Source: Lwoffella lincolnii
GTDB taxonomy: Bacteria > Pseudomonadota > Gammaproteobacteria > Pseudomonadales > Moraxellaceae
DNA length: 64,000 bases
Assembly: GCF_002014765.1 (NCBI RefSeq)
Contig: NZ_MUYT01000004.1
Span: forward strand, 248,001-312,000
Reading direction: 5' to 3'
Of the stretch, positions 28,054 through 37,018 are shown piece by piece. The notes under the pieces are model-generated. The model was given only the letters and a program-made list of their open reading frames with translations, was not told where the DNA came from and did not search any database. A program made the translations under genes and the position numbers. The first letter of the stretch is position 1; every line of letters begins with the position of its first letter.

Positions 28054-29222
28054 TCCACCCTGCTTACTCTCATAAAATCCAAATACGCCTGAGCAACGCA
28101 CTCGGGTAATAAATGCGTTGCAAACGGTGTGATAAAGTCTTGTGGCTTATTCATGACTTGATTGATTTTGTCCGTCAACGCACTTAGATTATTTAGCTCT
28201 ACCAAGCAATTATCTGGCAACAATTCAGCAGGACCATGTGGGCAATCGGTTGAAATCACTGGCACACCCAAGCTTAAACTTTCTGCAATGACGATGCCAA
28301 ACCCTTCAAATTGTGATGCCAATATCATGGCAGTGGCAGACTTAATAAAAGGATAAGGATTGGACTGAAACCCCATAAAAATCACCCTATCTAAAACGCC
28401 CAGCTCATCAGCCAACTGCTCACAAGCGGACATCTCACCCCCCATGCCAAGCAATACCAATGGCAATGCTTGCGTACTTTGTGCATAAGCTTGTATTAAC
28501 GATTTATGGTCTTTTTGGGGTTTGAACTTACCCACATGGATAAGATAACCCTGCTCACAGGATTTCGGCAGTTTGGCATGAGCGTCAAAGGCATTGGCTT
28601 GTCTCTTGATGTCATCTTGTGCAATGGGATTGTGAATGGCGGTCATTTTGGGGTGTTGCCCCAAATATTGCACAAAATCATCTTTCACACCATGACTGAC
28701 ACACACCACAGGGTGGTTGGCATAAAGCTGTTTTAAGTCATTGATTTTTTTTTGATTGCCATCAAAATGACTGGTCATCAGCTTATATTCCATCGATAAA
28801 GTATTGTGTATCACATAAACGATGTTATCCAATTTGCTGTGATGTAAAACACAATCTACTTGATACAAATTAGATAAAATAAGAGTTGGCGTGCCAATGT
28901 GTTTTTTAACAAAACCATCAAAAATTTTGGCAAATAAGGGATAACGCAATGATTTTGGCAACCAACGATATTGTTGATAATTCAAAAAATGCACCGTCAC
29001 ATCATTGGTTAACTCATAATCTACTTGGGCTTTAAAACCAATAACATGCACATCAAACCCAAGTTTGAAAAAGGCTTTTGCCAATGTCAACACAAATCGC
29101 TCTGCCCCACCCCCTTGCAAAGTAAACGTTGCCAACACAATTATTGGCTTGGTTTTTGACGCCAGTGGCTTGGATTTTAAATCACCATTGACGTTGCCAT
29201 TTACAGTAACGTTATTTAACAT
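28050..29222 (-). CDS. GT4-family glycosyltransferase
   Basis: A 390-residue GT-B enzyme. The N-terminal half starts with LATFTLQGGGAERFVLTLA, a GT4 acceptor-side signature. The C-terminal half has VGKFKPQKDHKSLIQAY and the nucleotide-sugar-binding E-x7-E motif in SQFEGFGIVIAESLSLGVPVI. The ATG at 29222 is chosen because AGGCGA lies seven bases upstream; the frame opens further up at 29240/29246. The start overlaps the end of the GT25 gene before it, suggesting coupled translation. A run of nine A in the coding strand (28745-28753 on plus) could slip. It probably adds a LOS core sugar (inference). Confidence 0.9.
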   Translation of the reverse strand: MLNNVTVNGNVNGDLKSKPLASKTKPIIVLATFTLQGGGAERFVLTLAKAFFKLGFDVHVIGFKAQVDYELTNDVTVHFLNYQQYRWLPKSLRYPLFAKIFDGFVKKHIGTPTLILSNLYQVDCVLHHSKLDNIVYVIHNTLSMEYKLMTSHFDGNQKKINDLKQLYANHPVVCVSHGVKDDFVQYLGQHPKMTAIHNPIAQDDIKRQANAFDAHAKLPKSCEQGYLIHVGKFKPQKDHKSLIQAYAQSTQALPLVLLGMGGEMSACEQLADELGVLDRVIFMGFQSNPYPFIKSATAMILASQFEGFGIVIAESLSLGVPVISTDCPHGPAELLPDNCLVELNNLSALTDKINQVMNKPQDFITPFATHLLPECVAQAYLDFMRVSRVD

Positions 29223-30042
29223 GATACATTCGCCTAACATCAGCATGACGTGGGTTTGGTTTTCGTTTAAGCATGGCCCGTTTGAGCTTTTGCATGAGTG
29301 TTAATTGTACCGTTTTTGTTCTATCGCCAATATTGCTATCAATATCTGACTGTATAATTAATGGTTTTGGCAAAAATGCTTGACGCAACTCACCGTCTGC
29401 ATGTCGCCACACATTATCAATCGGCACATCAAGCACATGACTTGCTTGCAAAAAAGACTTCGCCCCTTTATTTGACAGCAGATAGCCGCTGGCCAATGCT
29501 GGTGCAGGGTCGCATTCACAGGCAATGATTTTTTGATGTTGATGCAGTTTGTAGATTTTCCAATGCTTACCCCAGTCAATTTTTGACCATAAATTGTTAT
29601 TCTGCTCAGTGCGAATGGCGGTTGGTTGATTTGCCAGCAATTGGGTTAAATACGCCCTGTTTGGGTTGTAAGGAAAATTTGAGGATAAATTTAAAAAATC
29701 AAACGATTGATAAAAAGAGGGACAATGAATGACAGACAACACATCTTCATCAATCACCACATCATCTTCCAAAATTAACGCATACTCAATGTTATCATCA
29801 AGCATTTTTTGCCAAATCAGCCGATGCGACATGGCACAGCCAATTTCACCATCTTGCATTGGGCGCTTCATACGCAGTAAAAAATCATGATAATTAACAA
29901 AAGATTTTTGCTCATCCGTCAAATCCTTACCATAAACCGCCGAAATACGTTCATAAGTCAGACCCAAACCATCCAACTGCTTTATCATCTGTTGATTGCG
30001 ATCATGGCTATCATCAAGATTGACATAAAAGATTTTAAGCAT
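29212..30042 (-). CDS. GT25-family LOS glycosyltransferase (copy 1)
   Basis: A 276-residue member of glycosyltransferase family 25, which includes LOS galactosyltransferases of Neisseria, Haemophilus and Moraxella. Motifs: IFYVNLDDSHDRN at the N-terminus, GEIGCAMSHRLIWQKML, the metal-binding ALILEDDVVIDED, and SGYLLSNKGAKSFLQ with conserved spacing. The ATG has AAAGGAATG upstream. Its stop overlaps the GT4 start by 11 bases. The central block is nearly identical to copy 2, so the two arose by duplication. Sugar specificity cannot be read. Confidence 0.92.
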   Translation of the reverse strand: MLKIFYVNLDDSHDRNQQMIKQLDGLGLTYERISAVYGKDLTDEQKSFVNYHDFLLRMKRPMQDGEIGCAMSHRLIWQKMLDDNIEYALILEDDVVIDEDVLSVIHCPSFYQSFDFLNLSSNFPYNPNRAYLTQLLANQPTAIRTEQNNNLWSKIDWGKHWKIYKLHQHQKIIACECDPAPALASGYLLSNKGAKSFLQASHVLDVPIDNVWRHADGELRQAFLPKPLIIQSDIDSNIGDRTKTVQLTLMQKLKRAMLKRKPNPRHADVRRMYHVK

Positions 30043-30088
30043 TTACATTCCTTTATTTTACCACATTTGTTTCACCACATTTATTTCA

Positions 30089-30925
30089 CTACATTTTTTC
30101 CAATCCATACATTTTTAATACAGCGATTCGACGTTTTAAAAAACGACTTTTCTTAAAAATACGTTGTAATTTTTGCAATGGCGTTAATTTATAACCCACA
30201 TATCTTCCTTTTATGTCCGTATCCAAACATTGCTCTATCAATACATTTGATACAAATCCTTGTCTTAATAACCCAGCAGAAAAACGCCATGTCAAATCTA
30301 TTGGAAATGTCATCACATCACTTGCTTGTAAAAAATGTTCAGCACCTAATTTAGATATAATATACCCACTACCCAAAGATGGAGCAAAATCACATTCACA
30401 AAGTGTAAACTTTTTAAAAAAATACAATTTAAAAATACGAAATCCATTTTTAGACTCAATTTTTTTCCAAATCTTTCGTGATTGCCATAATTTTGGACGT
30501 TCCGTAATGCCATTCTGTTGCAAAAAATGAAGTGCCTGCTCATTAAGTTCATAGGGTTTGGTAAAGGATAAATTTAAAAAATCAAATTCTTGATAATGTA
30601 TTGTTTTTTTTAAAAAATCCACCAAATATTCATCAATATTAACATCGTCTTCCAAAATCAGTGCATGGTCAATATTTTCATCAAGCATTTTTTGCCAGAT
30701 TAATCTATGCGACATGGCACAACCAATTTCACCTAACACAAGTTCTTTTTTTTGTTCTAGAATAAAGCCCCGTTTATCAAAGAGTTGTTGCTCTTCTAAG
30801 TTCAAGTCCTTACCCACCACTGCCGAAATTCTAATAAAATCCAAACCCAGTTCATCTAATTGTTTAGACACATATGCCAATCTGTCTGGACGAGAATCAA
30901 GATTAATCAAGAAAATTTTAAGCAT
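30089..30925 (-). CDS. GT25-family LOS glycosyltransferase (copy 2)
   Basis: A 278-residue GT25 enzyme closely related to copy 1: LINLDSRPDRL, GEIGCAMSHRLIWQKMLDEN, ALILEDDVNIDE and GSGYIISKLGAEHFLQ. The coding sequence is more AT-rich than copy 1, with runs of A/T up to eight. Its ATG directly follows the TAA of copy 3 with no base between, so translation is probably coupled. Forty-six bases separate it from copy 1. The divergence outside the catalytic block suggests a different acceptor or donor (inference). Confidence 0.92.
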   Translation of the reverse strand: MLKIFLINLDSRPDRLAYVSKQLDELGLDFIRISAVVGKDLNLEEQQLFDKRGFILEQKKELVLGEIGCAMSHRLIWQKMLDENIDHALILEDDVNIDEYLVDFLKKTIHYQEFDFLNLSFTKPYELNEQALHFLQQNGITERPKLWQSRKIWKKIESKNGFRIFKLYFFKKFTLCECDFAPSLGSGYIISKLGAEHFLQASDVMTFPIDLTWRFSAGLLRQGFVSNVLIEQCLDTDIKGRYVGYKLTPLQKLQRIFKKSRFLKRRIAVLKMYGLEKM

Positions 30926-31738
30926 TTAATCATCCGTTTTAAACATGATAATTTGACCATAATTGACAATAAGCCTATCATCTCTCTTTTCTTTACGATA
31001 TCTTGTATTAAAAGGTTGAAATAATCGCAAAAACTCTCTAATCAATTTATTAGAATGCAGTCTTTTATTATTTCTTCTTTTTATTCTTTCGTCATGCAAA
31101 TCGCTTCGCAAATGATTTTTGTCGGAATTTAGCACATCATCTTGAATGGCAAATGCGGGTACAGTTTGATAGATTTTTTTATCCATTGATAAAAAATCCC
31201 TAAATAAATAATGATCAATGGGTTGATGAATACGGGCATCTTTAAAAAAATTAACCAAATGGCAAGCCATATCTTTTGAGACAACATAGCCTGCTGTCCC
31301 CATATTTTCGGTTTTCAGTTTTCTTAGCACAAACCCTTCAAATGTTTTTTGCCAATCAGGCTCAATCACCACAGGTCTAAGCATGGTTTCAAATTTTAAA
31401 ATATCACAATCTTGCATAATGGCAGGTAGATTTTCTAATAATTTACCAACATCTGGACTTAATACAACGTCATCTTCACAGACAATCAGGTAGTTGTTAT
31501 CACTAGCACACAAACGCTGCCAAAGCAGATAATGACTTAAAAAGCATGCTTTTTCACCGTCTGTCAAGCCATCTTTGGTAAAATTCAGCGGATATTTGCT
31601 TAGTACTAAATGCAAAGTCTCTTTGTTCACCGCATCAAAAAACTTAAAAGGCATATTAAGATGAGCAAAATGAGAGCTGATGTGCTCTCTACGCTGTTTA
31701 GCCGTGATAAGACTGATAATTTGAATAATATGTTTCAT
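30926..31738 (-). CDS. GT25-family LOS glycosyltransferase (copy 3, divergent)
   Basis: A 270-residue GT25 protein more distant from the two downstream copies. It has ISLITAKQRREHISSHF, LTDGEKACFLSHYLLWQRL, YLIVCEDDVVLSPDVG (acidic EDD motif intact) and MGTAGYVVSKDMACHLVNFF. Low GC content is evident. It is the first gene of the minus-strand set of four glycosyltransferases and is divergent from the broken HtrL-like gene. It is intact and probably active. Confidence 0.9.
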   Translation of the reverse strand: MKHIIQIISLITAKQRREHISSHFAHLNMPFKFFDAVNKETLHLVLSKYPLNFTKDGLTDGEKACFLSHYLLWQRLCASDNNYLIVCEDDVVLSPDVGKLLENLPAIMQDCDILKFETMLRPVVIEPDWQKTFEGFVLRKLKTENMGTAGYVVSKDMACHLVNFFKDARIHQPIDHYLFRDFLSMDKKIYQTVPAFAIQDDVLNSDKNHLRSDLHDERIKRRNNKRLHSNKLIREFLRLFQPFNTRYRKEKRDDRLIVNYGQIIMFKTDD

Positions 31739-31915
31739 ATTCTCTAAAAAAGTATGGCAAATTAAAATAGTATGATAAAATCATGCAAACAAAAATCATC
31801 TTGTGCTTAACCAGAACCATCCACACACTTGATAAACTTTGCGGCATTATAAAGTATTTTTCTCAAAATTTAAATGCAATCCATATGGATTGTCCCATCA
31901 AGCTTGAGTAAATCG

Positions 31916-32475
31916 ATGAACGATATTACAATAGTAACTGCTTTTTTCGATATTGGACGTGGAAACATTTCGACCGAACATTATCCAAGTTATTTAAAAC
32001 GCACGACAAACACTTATTTTGAATACTTTTCTTATTTGGCAACTTTGGATAATAACATGGTGATTTTTACCGAAGAAAAATTCAAAGAAAAAATACTGAC
32101 GATGCGGAAAAGCAGACCAACAACGGTGATTTGTCTTAATATATTTAAAAAATTCAATCATATATTAGCAAAAATTGCTGACATACAGAGTAACCATGAG
32201 TTTTTATCAAACATCTCTCAAGAACTATCAAAAAACATAGAATACTGGAACAGTCAATATGTTTTAGTAACCAACCTAAAGACCTATTTTGTAAATTATG
32301 CAATAATATTGTTGATGATGACTAAGGTGTTTTTATGATGTGCTTATATAAACAACCTGAATTATTCCAAATTAACTACTTAGGGAGAAATCAATGGTTT
32401 TCATTATTCAAAAAATATGATGAAACATCAAGAGTGTCTATTACTGAAAAGATAAAAGACCATTTTGGATTATGA
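31916..32475 (+). pseudogene. Broken HtrL/YibB (WlaTC-like) gene with internal deletion
   Basis: The N-terminal part (MNDITIVTAFFDIGRGN, then YPSYLKRTTNTYFEYFSYLATLDN) matches the HtrL/YibB family, linked to surface glycan synthesis. The match runs to YWNSQYVLVTNLKTYFVNYAI. The sequence then jumps, with a frame change near 32302, to the family's C-terminal NNIVDDD followed by a TAA where Gln is expected. It continues as GVFMMCLYKQPELF and WFSLFKKYD to a TGA at 32475. About 90-100 middle residues are missing. The last TGA overlaps the next ATG (ATGA), showing that the old gene end is preserved. Upstream in-frame ATG at 31874 is less likely. Family assignment is from memory of its motifs. Confidence 0.7.
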
Positions 32476-33467
32476 TTATGAACGTAGAACTTTTTGATGA
32501 CTTTTCTAGCATGCCAAAAGAAAAACAAAAAATCATCTTTTTTAATCAAAAACCCTATAAAGGGCTTTATCGAACTTTTATACCAAAAAAAATAAGACTA
32601 CAAAAACTGCAGCAAGCAGAACTGACCCATCAAGAATATTTGGCTAAGTGTTGGGATAAAGTTATTTCAGTTTATTTTTCAGGAAAATTTCCAAAGATTG
32701 AAATTAAAGCAAAAAAGCAACTAAATACGCAAAAAGTCATTTGGCAGTACTGGGGACAAGGCATTAACAATAAATTACCTGATATTGTCACTATGAGCTT
32801 TAACTCAGTAAATATGCACAAAGGAGATTATACCGTTATTCGCCTTGATAATGGCAATATCCATGACTACTTAGAAATACCTGATTTTATAGAAAAAAAA
32901 GCCAGAGTTTTTAAACCAGCTTTTTTTTCAGACATTCTTCGATTGGCTTTATTAAATAATTACGGTGGTATTTGGATAGATGCAACCATATTATTGACAG
33001 CAACCATCGACAACAATATTAGCGGAAAAAGTTTTTTTATGTTTCAAAGAGATAAAAATGCGGATAGAAAAGATTTTTGGGTAAGCCATAACTCCAAATA
33101 TTTTAATTGACATGACAGTCACTTTGTGAATGTTATGAATAGCTTTATAGTGGCAGATAAGCAAAATCTAGTAGTACAACATTGCTTAAACATCATGCTT
33201 AATTTCTGGAAAAACTCTCACAGCATCCCACATTATTTTTTATTTCAAATCATGTTTGATGTTTTAATAAAAAATTATTTAAAAAACGATAATTGCGAGA
33301 TATTTGATGACACTTTGCCACATCTATTAGCCAGTGAACTTCATAATACTTTTGATAAGGATAAATTTAATCAGATAACCGATACCATCAGTATACATAA
33401 ACTAACCTACACCACTGAAGTGCCAGATAATTGTTTTTTTGATTTTTTAAAAAATGTATATGGTTAA
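32472..33467 (+). pseudogene. Caps_synth-type glycosyltransferase interrupted by one TGA
   Basis: Residues about 85-200 carry the capsular-synthesis/GT32-like signature: KVIWQYWGQG, then FKPAFFSDILRLALLNNYGG and IWIDATILL (DxD-like). The frame stops at TGA 33108-33110 after HNSKYFN. The very same frame continues HDSHFVNVMNSFIVADKQN, IPHYFLFQIMFDVLI, DTLPHLL and SIHKLTY, all expected C-terminal parts of this family. A single change, for example TGG (Trp) to TGA, explains the break. Joined, the product is 331 residues, near normal. It is AT-rich and its ATG overlaps the broken HtrL gene end. A sequencing error is the main alternative. Confidence 0.78.
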
Positions 33468-33482
33468 GGTTGTTTAACAAAA

Positions 33483-34478
33483 TTATCTTTTCAAGTCAGC
33501 TAAAACCCCAAATGCCATCACACAACTTGTGTTCACATCAATTTGAGCTGACCATTTAAGTTGCTCTTGAGCTTTACCACAATTTGCCCATACTTTTGCC
33601 AAGTCCCCTTCTCTTCTTGCCACCACTTTTTTATTAACATTCAAATCATTTGCCAATTCAAATGCCGAGACCAACTCAAGCACAGTTGTGCCTTTACCTG
33701 TTCCCAGATTAAAGACATGATGACCTGTGTTAGCAAGGTATGCCATCGCCGCCATATGACCTGCCACCAAATCCATGATGTCAATATAATCACGTTCACC
33801 TGTGCCATCTTTAGTATCATAATCATCACCAAAAATCTGCAAATAAGGTAATTCACCTTTGGCAACTTTTAGCACATAGGGCATGAGATTATTGGGTATG
33901 TCCTTTGGGTTTTCACCGATTAACCCTGACGAATGTGCCCCAATTGGATTAAAATATCGTAAAGATATGGCAGTAAAGTTAGGGTGTGCCACACAAACAT
34001 CTGCCAGCATTTGCTCAACATGACGTTTGCTATGACCATATGGATTCACAGGATTGGTTGGATGCTGTTCATCATAAGGCAAATAGTGCGGTTCACCATA
34101 GACAGTGGCAGATGATGAAAAAATCAATCGATAGACACCATGCTTGAGCATGGCTTGTAATAAAATCTGACTGCCATAGACATTATTATCGTAATAACTC
34201 AGTGGATTAGCCACAGATTCTGCCACTGATTTTAACCCTGCAAAATGCACCACCGCTTTTATGTCATGTTCACTAAACAATCTATTCAATAGAGCTGCAT
34301 CTCGCACATCACCATGAACGCAAATAAATGAACGTTGACAAATCATCTCTATTTTTGCTTGCACATCGGCATGGCTATTGCTCAGATTATCCAACACCAA
34401 CACATCATGACCTGCCTGTAATGCTGATACCACAAAATGACTGCCAATATAGCCCAACCCACCTGTAACAAATAACAT
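33483..34478 (-). CDS. galE: UDP-glucose 4-epimerase
   Basis: Interconverts UDP-glucose and UDP-galactose, feeding galactosyltransferases of the LOS locus. The 331-residue protein begins with the NAD-binding TGGLGYIGSH. It has HFAGLKSV, the catalytic Ser/Thr block SSSATVYG, the Tyr-Lys pair in NPYGHSK, and RYFNPIGAH. GERDYIDIMDL is typical of GalE proper. AAAGGT lies upstream of the ATG. It converges on the broken Caps_synth gene with 15 bases between and no clear terminator. Being next to four galactosyltransferase-type genes supports its role. Confidence 0.97.
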   Translation of the reverse strand: MLFVTGGLGYIGSHFVVSALQAGHDVLVLDNLSNSHADVQAKIEMICQRSFICVHGDVRDAALLNRLFSEHDIKAVVHFAGLKSVAESVANPLSYYDNNVYGSQILLQAMLKHGVYRLIFSSSATVYGEPHYLPYDEQHPTNPVNPYGHSKRHVEQMLADVCVAHPNFTAISLRYFNPIGAHSSGLIGENPKDIPNNLMPYVLKVAKGELPYLQIFGDDYDTKDGTGERDYIDIMDLVAGHMAAMAYLANTGHHVFNLGTGKGTTVLELVSAFELANDLNVNKKVVARREGDLAKVWANCGKAQEQLKWSAQIDVNTSCVMAFGVLADLKR

Positions 34479-34659
34479 GACTGATTACCTTTGATGACTT
34501 AAAATCAATAACTCAACTAACTCAATAACTAACCAAGCTAAGTTTATCAGTTTTGCTAAATCTTGAAAAGGCAAAACTAAAAAGGCAAAACTGAAACAAC
34601 CGATGATAACAGTTCAAAAGCTTAAAAGTTAGCAACTTATAAACCAGCAACCCAGTGAG

Positions 34660-34694
34660 TTATCCCCATTACCTGTGGATAACTTTGTGGATAA
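34660..34694. promoter_or_regulatory. Cluster of three DnaA-box-like sites upstream of rep
   Basis: Within 35 bp there is one near-match TTATCCCCA (34660-34668) and two perfect reverse-oriented DnaA boxes TGTGGATAA (34674-34682 and 34686-34694), 12 bp apart. A GCCTTG/CAAGGC hairpin (34717-34733) and an AT-rich stretch follow before the rep gene. The gap 34479-34909 contains no gene. It may be a DnaA-controlled regulatory region; no evidence for an origin beyond the boxes. Confidence 0.55.
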
Positions 34695-34909
34695 GCAGGG
34701 TTTTAACAGGGTGTGTGCCTTGCAAAACAAGGCTAAGCTAAGATTGTTTATTTTTTATACAGTTCTAAAGCTTATTTATCATCAATCATTAAGCTTGTGG
34801 GTGGTCTTTGTGCTTTTTTCCTTGTCAAAGTCATGTATGTGTCTATAATGATGGGTTTTTTCTGTCATTTCTTTGTCATTCATTTTTTGTCATTAGTCGG
34901 TCATTTATT

Positions 34910-36940
34910 ATGAGTAAGCTAAACCTGCGCCAACAAGAAGCCATGCAATACACCACAGGTCCATTACTGGTACTGGCAGGGGCAGGCTCTGGCAAGACTT
35001 CGGTCATCACACGAAAAATTGCTTATCTTATTGAGAAGTGCCAAATTCCAGCTGAGCGTATCACTGCTGTTACCTTTACCAATAAAGCAGCAAGAGAGAT
35101 GAAGGCTCGAGTACAAAAGTTATTGCCCAGTGAGCGTAGTCGTGGTTTAACTGTGTCGACTTTTCACCAGTTTGGTTTACAGTTTTTACGCCATGAGCTG
35201 TTACATTCTGGGCTTAAGGGCAATTTTTCGATCATGGACAGTGATGACTCCAAACGCCTACTGATGGAACTGATGATGCGTGATAATCTGTCTGGGGCAG
35301 AAAGTCGTGAGCTGATTGCTAAGGCGATGAAATTTATCGGTGATTGGAAAAACTCGTTAATTGACCCTGAACATGCAGCAGACACGTTAAACGATCCTGA
35401 AGATTTGATTTTTGCCAACTTGTATGCGTTATACGAACGCAATTTACGTGCTTATAATGCGGTGGATTTTGATGATTTGATTGTCCTACCAACCAAAATA
35501 TTACGAGACAACAGCACCGTGCGTGATAAATGGCAAGCTCGCATCCGTTATCTGTTGGTCGATGAGTACCAAGACACCAACACCGCCCAGTATGAGATGA
35601 TTAAGTTGTTGGTGGGAATCGAAGCCCGCTTCACGGTGGTGGGTGATGATGACCAGTCCATCTACGCATGGCGAGGGGCAAAACCTGAAAACATGGCACT
35701 GCTACAACAGGATTTTCCTAAGTTAAAGGTGGTCAAGCTTGAGCAAAATTATCGTTCAACCAATCGAATTTTATCTGCTGCTAACTCGGTGATTACCAAT
35801 AATGAGCATATTTTTGCCAAAAAACTTTGGAGTGAAAAAGGGCATGGTGAACTGATTCGGATAATCAACTGCCGTAATGATGATGATGAAGCCGAAAGGG
35901 TTGCCAAAGAAATTCTTACCCATAAACTCAGACATGGCAACCAATGGGAAGATTATGCCGTGCTATACCGAAGTAACTTTCAGGCACGCATGTTAGAAGC
36001 ACAATTAAGGCAATTACAGATACCTTACAAACTCTCTGGTGGCACTTCATTTTTTGCTCGTGGAGAAATCAAAGACATCATGGGCTATCTACGGCTTATT
36101 TTAAACCCTGAAGACGATGCGGCTTTTTTACGCATCATCAATACACCAAAACGTGGTATGGGGCCTGCCACCTTAGAAAAGTTGGGGCTGTTTGCAACCG
36201 AACATGGGGTATCGTTATTGACAGCATGTGGGCATAATGGGTTGGCTCACGTTTTGCCTAATAAAGCATATGGCACGCTCAAGGCATTTGCTGATTTTAT
36301 TGAGCATCATACTCGAAAGCTCGATGGTCATGACAACCCTGTGCCCATCATTCGCCAGATGATTGATGAAACCAGTTACATTGATGCCTTGCGTCAAGAA
36401 TGCAAAACCCCTCAACAAGAAAAAAACCGCCTAGACAACATCGAGATGCTATATAACAGCATTCAAGCACTGATTAACCGTGCTGAAGATGACCACAATC
36501 GAACCATCGATGCGGTGATACGCAAGTTGGTTTTGCTTGACATGTTAGAACAGCAACAAGAAGAAGAGAACACCAATAAAGTCAATTTAATGACCTTACA
36601 TGCAGCAAAAGGGCTTGAATTTGAGTATGTGTATATGATGGGGCTAGAAGAAGATTTGTTACCACATCGCAATGCCATCATGTCTGACACCATAGAAGAA
36701 GAACGCCGTTTAATGTATGTGGGCATCACCCGTGCCAAAAAGGAGCTGACCATGACCATAGCAACCCAGCGACGTCATGGCGGACAAATGAAAACCACCA
36801 CACAATCAAGATTTTTAGAAGAGCTGCCCGAAGAGCATCTTGATTGGCCCAGCAAAGTCAAAAAACAACAAGCCCAAAAAGACCCACAAAAGGTTGCTGA
36901 TGATTACATGGCAAGTCTAAGGGCCTTACTCAAAAAGTAA
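34910..36940 (+). CDS. rep: ATP-dependent DNA helicase Rep (UvrD family)
   Basis: A 676-residue superfamily 1A 3'-5' helicase that helps replication forks pass bound proteins. The ATG at 34910 (MSKLNLRQQEAM) matches the usual Rep start; the frame is open upstream to 34808 but that part is not conserved. Motifs: AGAGSGKTSVITRK (Walker A), TFTNKAAREMKARV, FDDLI, LVDEYQDTNTAQY (motif II), GDDDQSIYAWRGA (III), QNYRSTNRIL (IV), VNLMTLHAAKGLEFEYV (V) and EERRLMYVGITRAKKEL (VI). The length and motif set fit Rep better than UvrD. Possible DnaA sites lie upstream. Confidence 0.95.
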   Translation: MSKLNLRQQEAMQYTTGPLLVLAGAGSGKTSVITRKIAYLIEKCQIPAERITAVTFTNKAAREMKARVQKLLPSERSRGLTVSTFHQFGLQFLRHELLHSGLKGNFSIMDSDDSKRLLMELMMRDNLSGAESRELIAKAMKFIGDWKNSLIDPEHAADTLNDPEDLIFANLYALYERNLRAYNAVDFDDLIVLPTKILRDNSTVRDKWQARIRYLLVDEYQDTNTAQYEMIKLLVGIEARFTVVGDDDQSIYAWRGAKPENMALLQQDFPKLKVVKLEQNYRSTNRILSAANSVITNNEHIFAKKLWSEKGHGELIRIINCRNDDDEAERVAKEILTHKLRHGNQWEDYAVLYRSNFQARMLEAQLRQLQIPYKLSGGTSFFARGEIKDIMGYLRLILNPEDDAAFLRIINTPKRGMGPATLEKLGLFATEHGVSLLTACGHNGLAHVLPNKAYGTLKAFADFIEHHTRKLDGHDNPVPIIRQMIDETSYIDALRQECKTPQQEKNRLDNIEMLYNSIQALINRAEDDHNRTIDAVIRKLVLLDMLEQQQEEENTNKVNLMTLHAAKGLEFEYVYMMGLEEDLLPHRNAIMSDTIEEERRLMYVGITRAKKELTMTIATQRRHGGQMKTTTQSRFLEELPEEHLDWPSKVKKQQAQKDPQKVADDYMASLRALLKK

Positions 36941-36953
36941 GGCTCTTAGAGAG

Positions 36954-37004
36954 TTTTTGGTCATATTTGCTTTTTGGTTATATTTGTTTTTTGGTCATAT
37001 TTTA
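36954..37004. repeat. 17-bp tandem repeat x3 between rep and mltD
   Basis: Three 17-bp units of consensus tttttggtcatatttgc fill most of the 78-bp gap between the convergent rep and transglycosylase genes. Confidence 0.85.
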
Positions 37005-37018
37005 TGGATAAATGGGCG

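Noticed and set aside
31874..33467. Insertion sequence or phage cause of the broken glycan genes
   Set aside because: No transposase, terminal inverted repeats or target duplication is visible; the lesions are a deletion and point changes.
34655..34740. DnaA boxes as the chromosomal origin
   Set aside because: Neighbouring genes are galE and rep, not dnaA, rpmH or gidA, and gene orientation does not switch consistently around the site. Reported only as a regulatory candidate.
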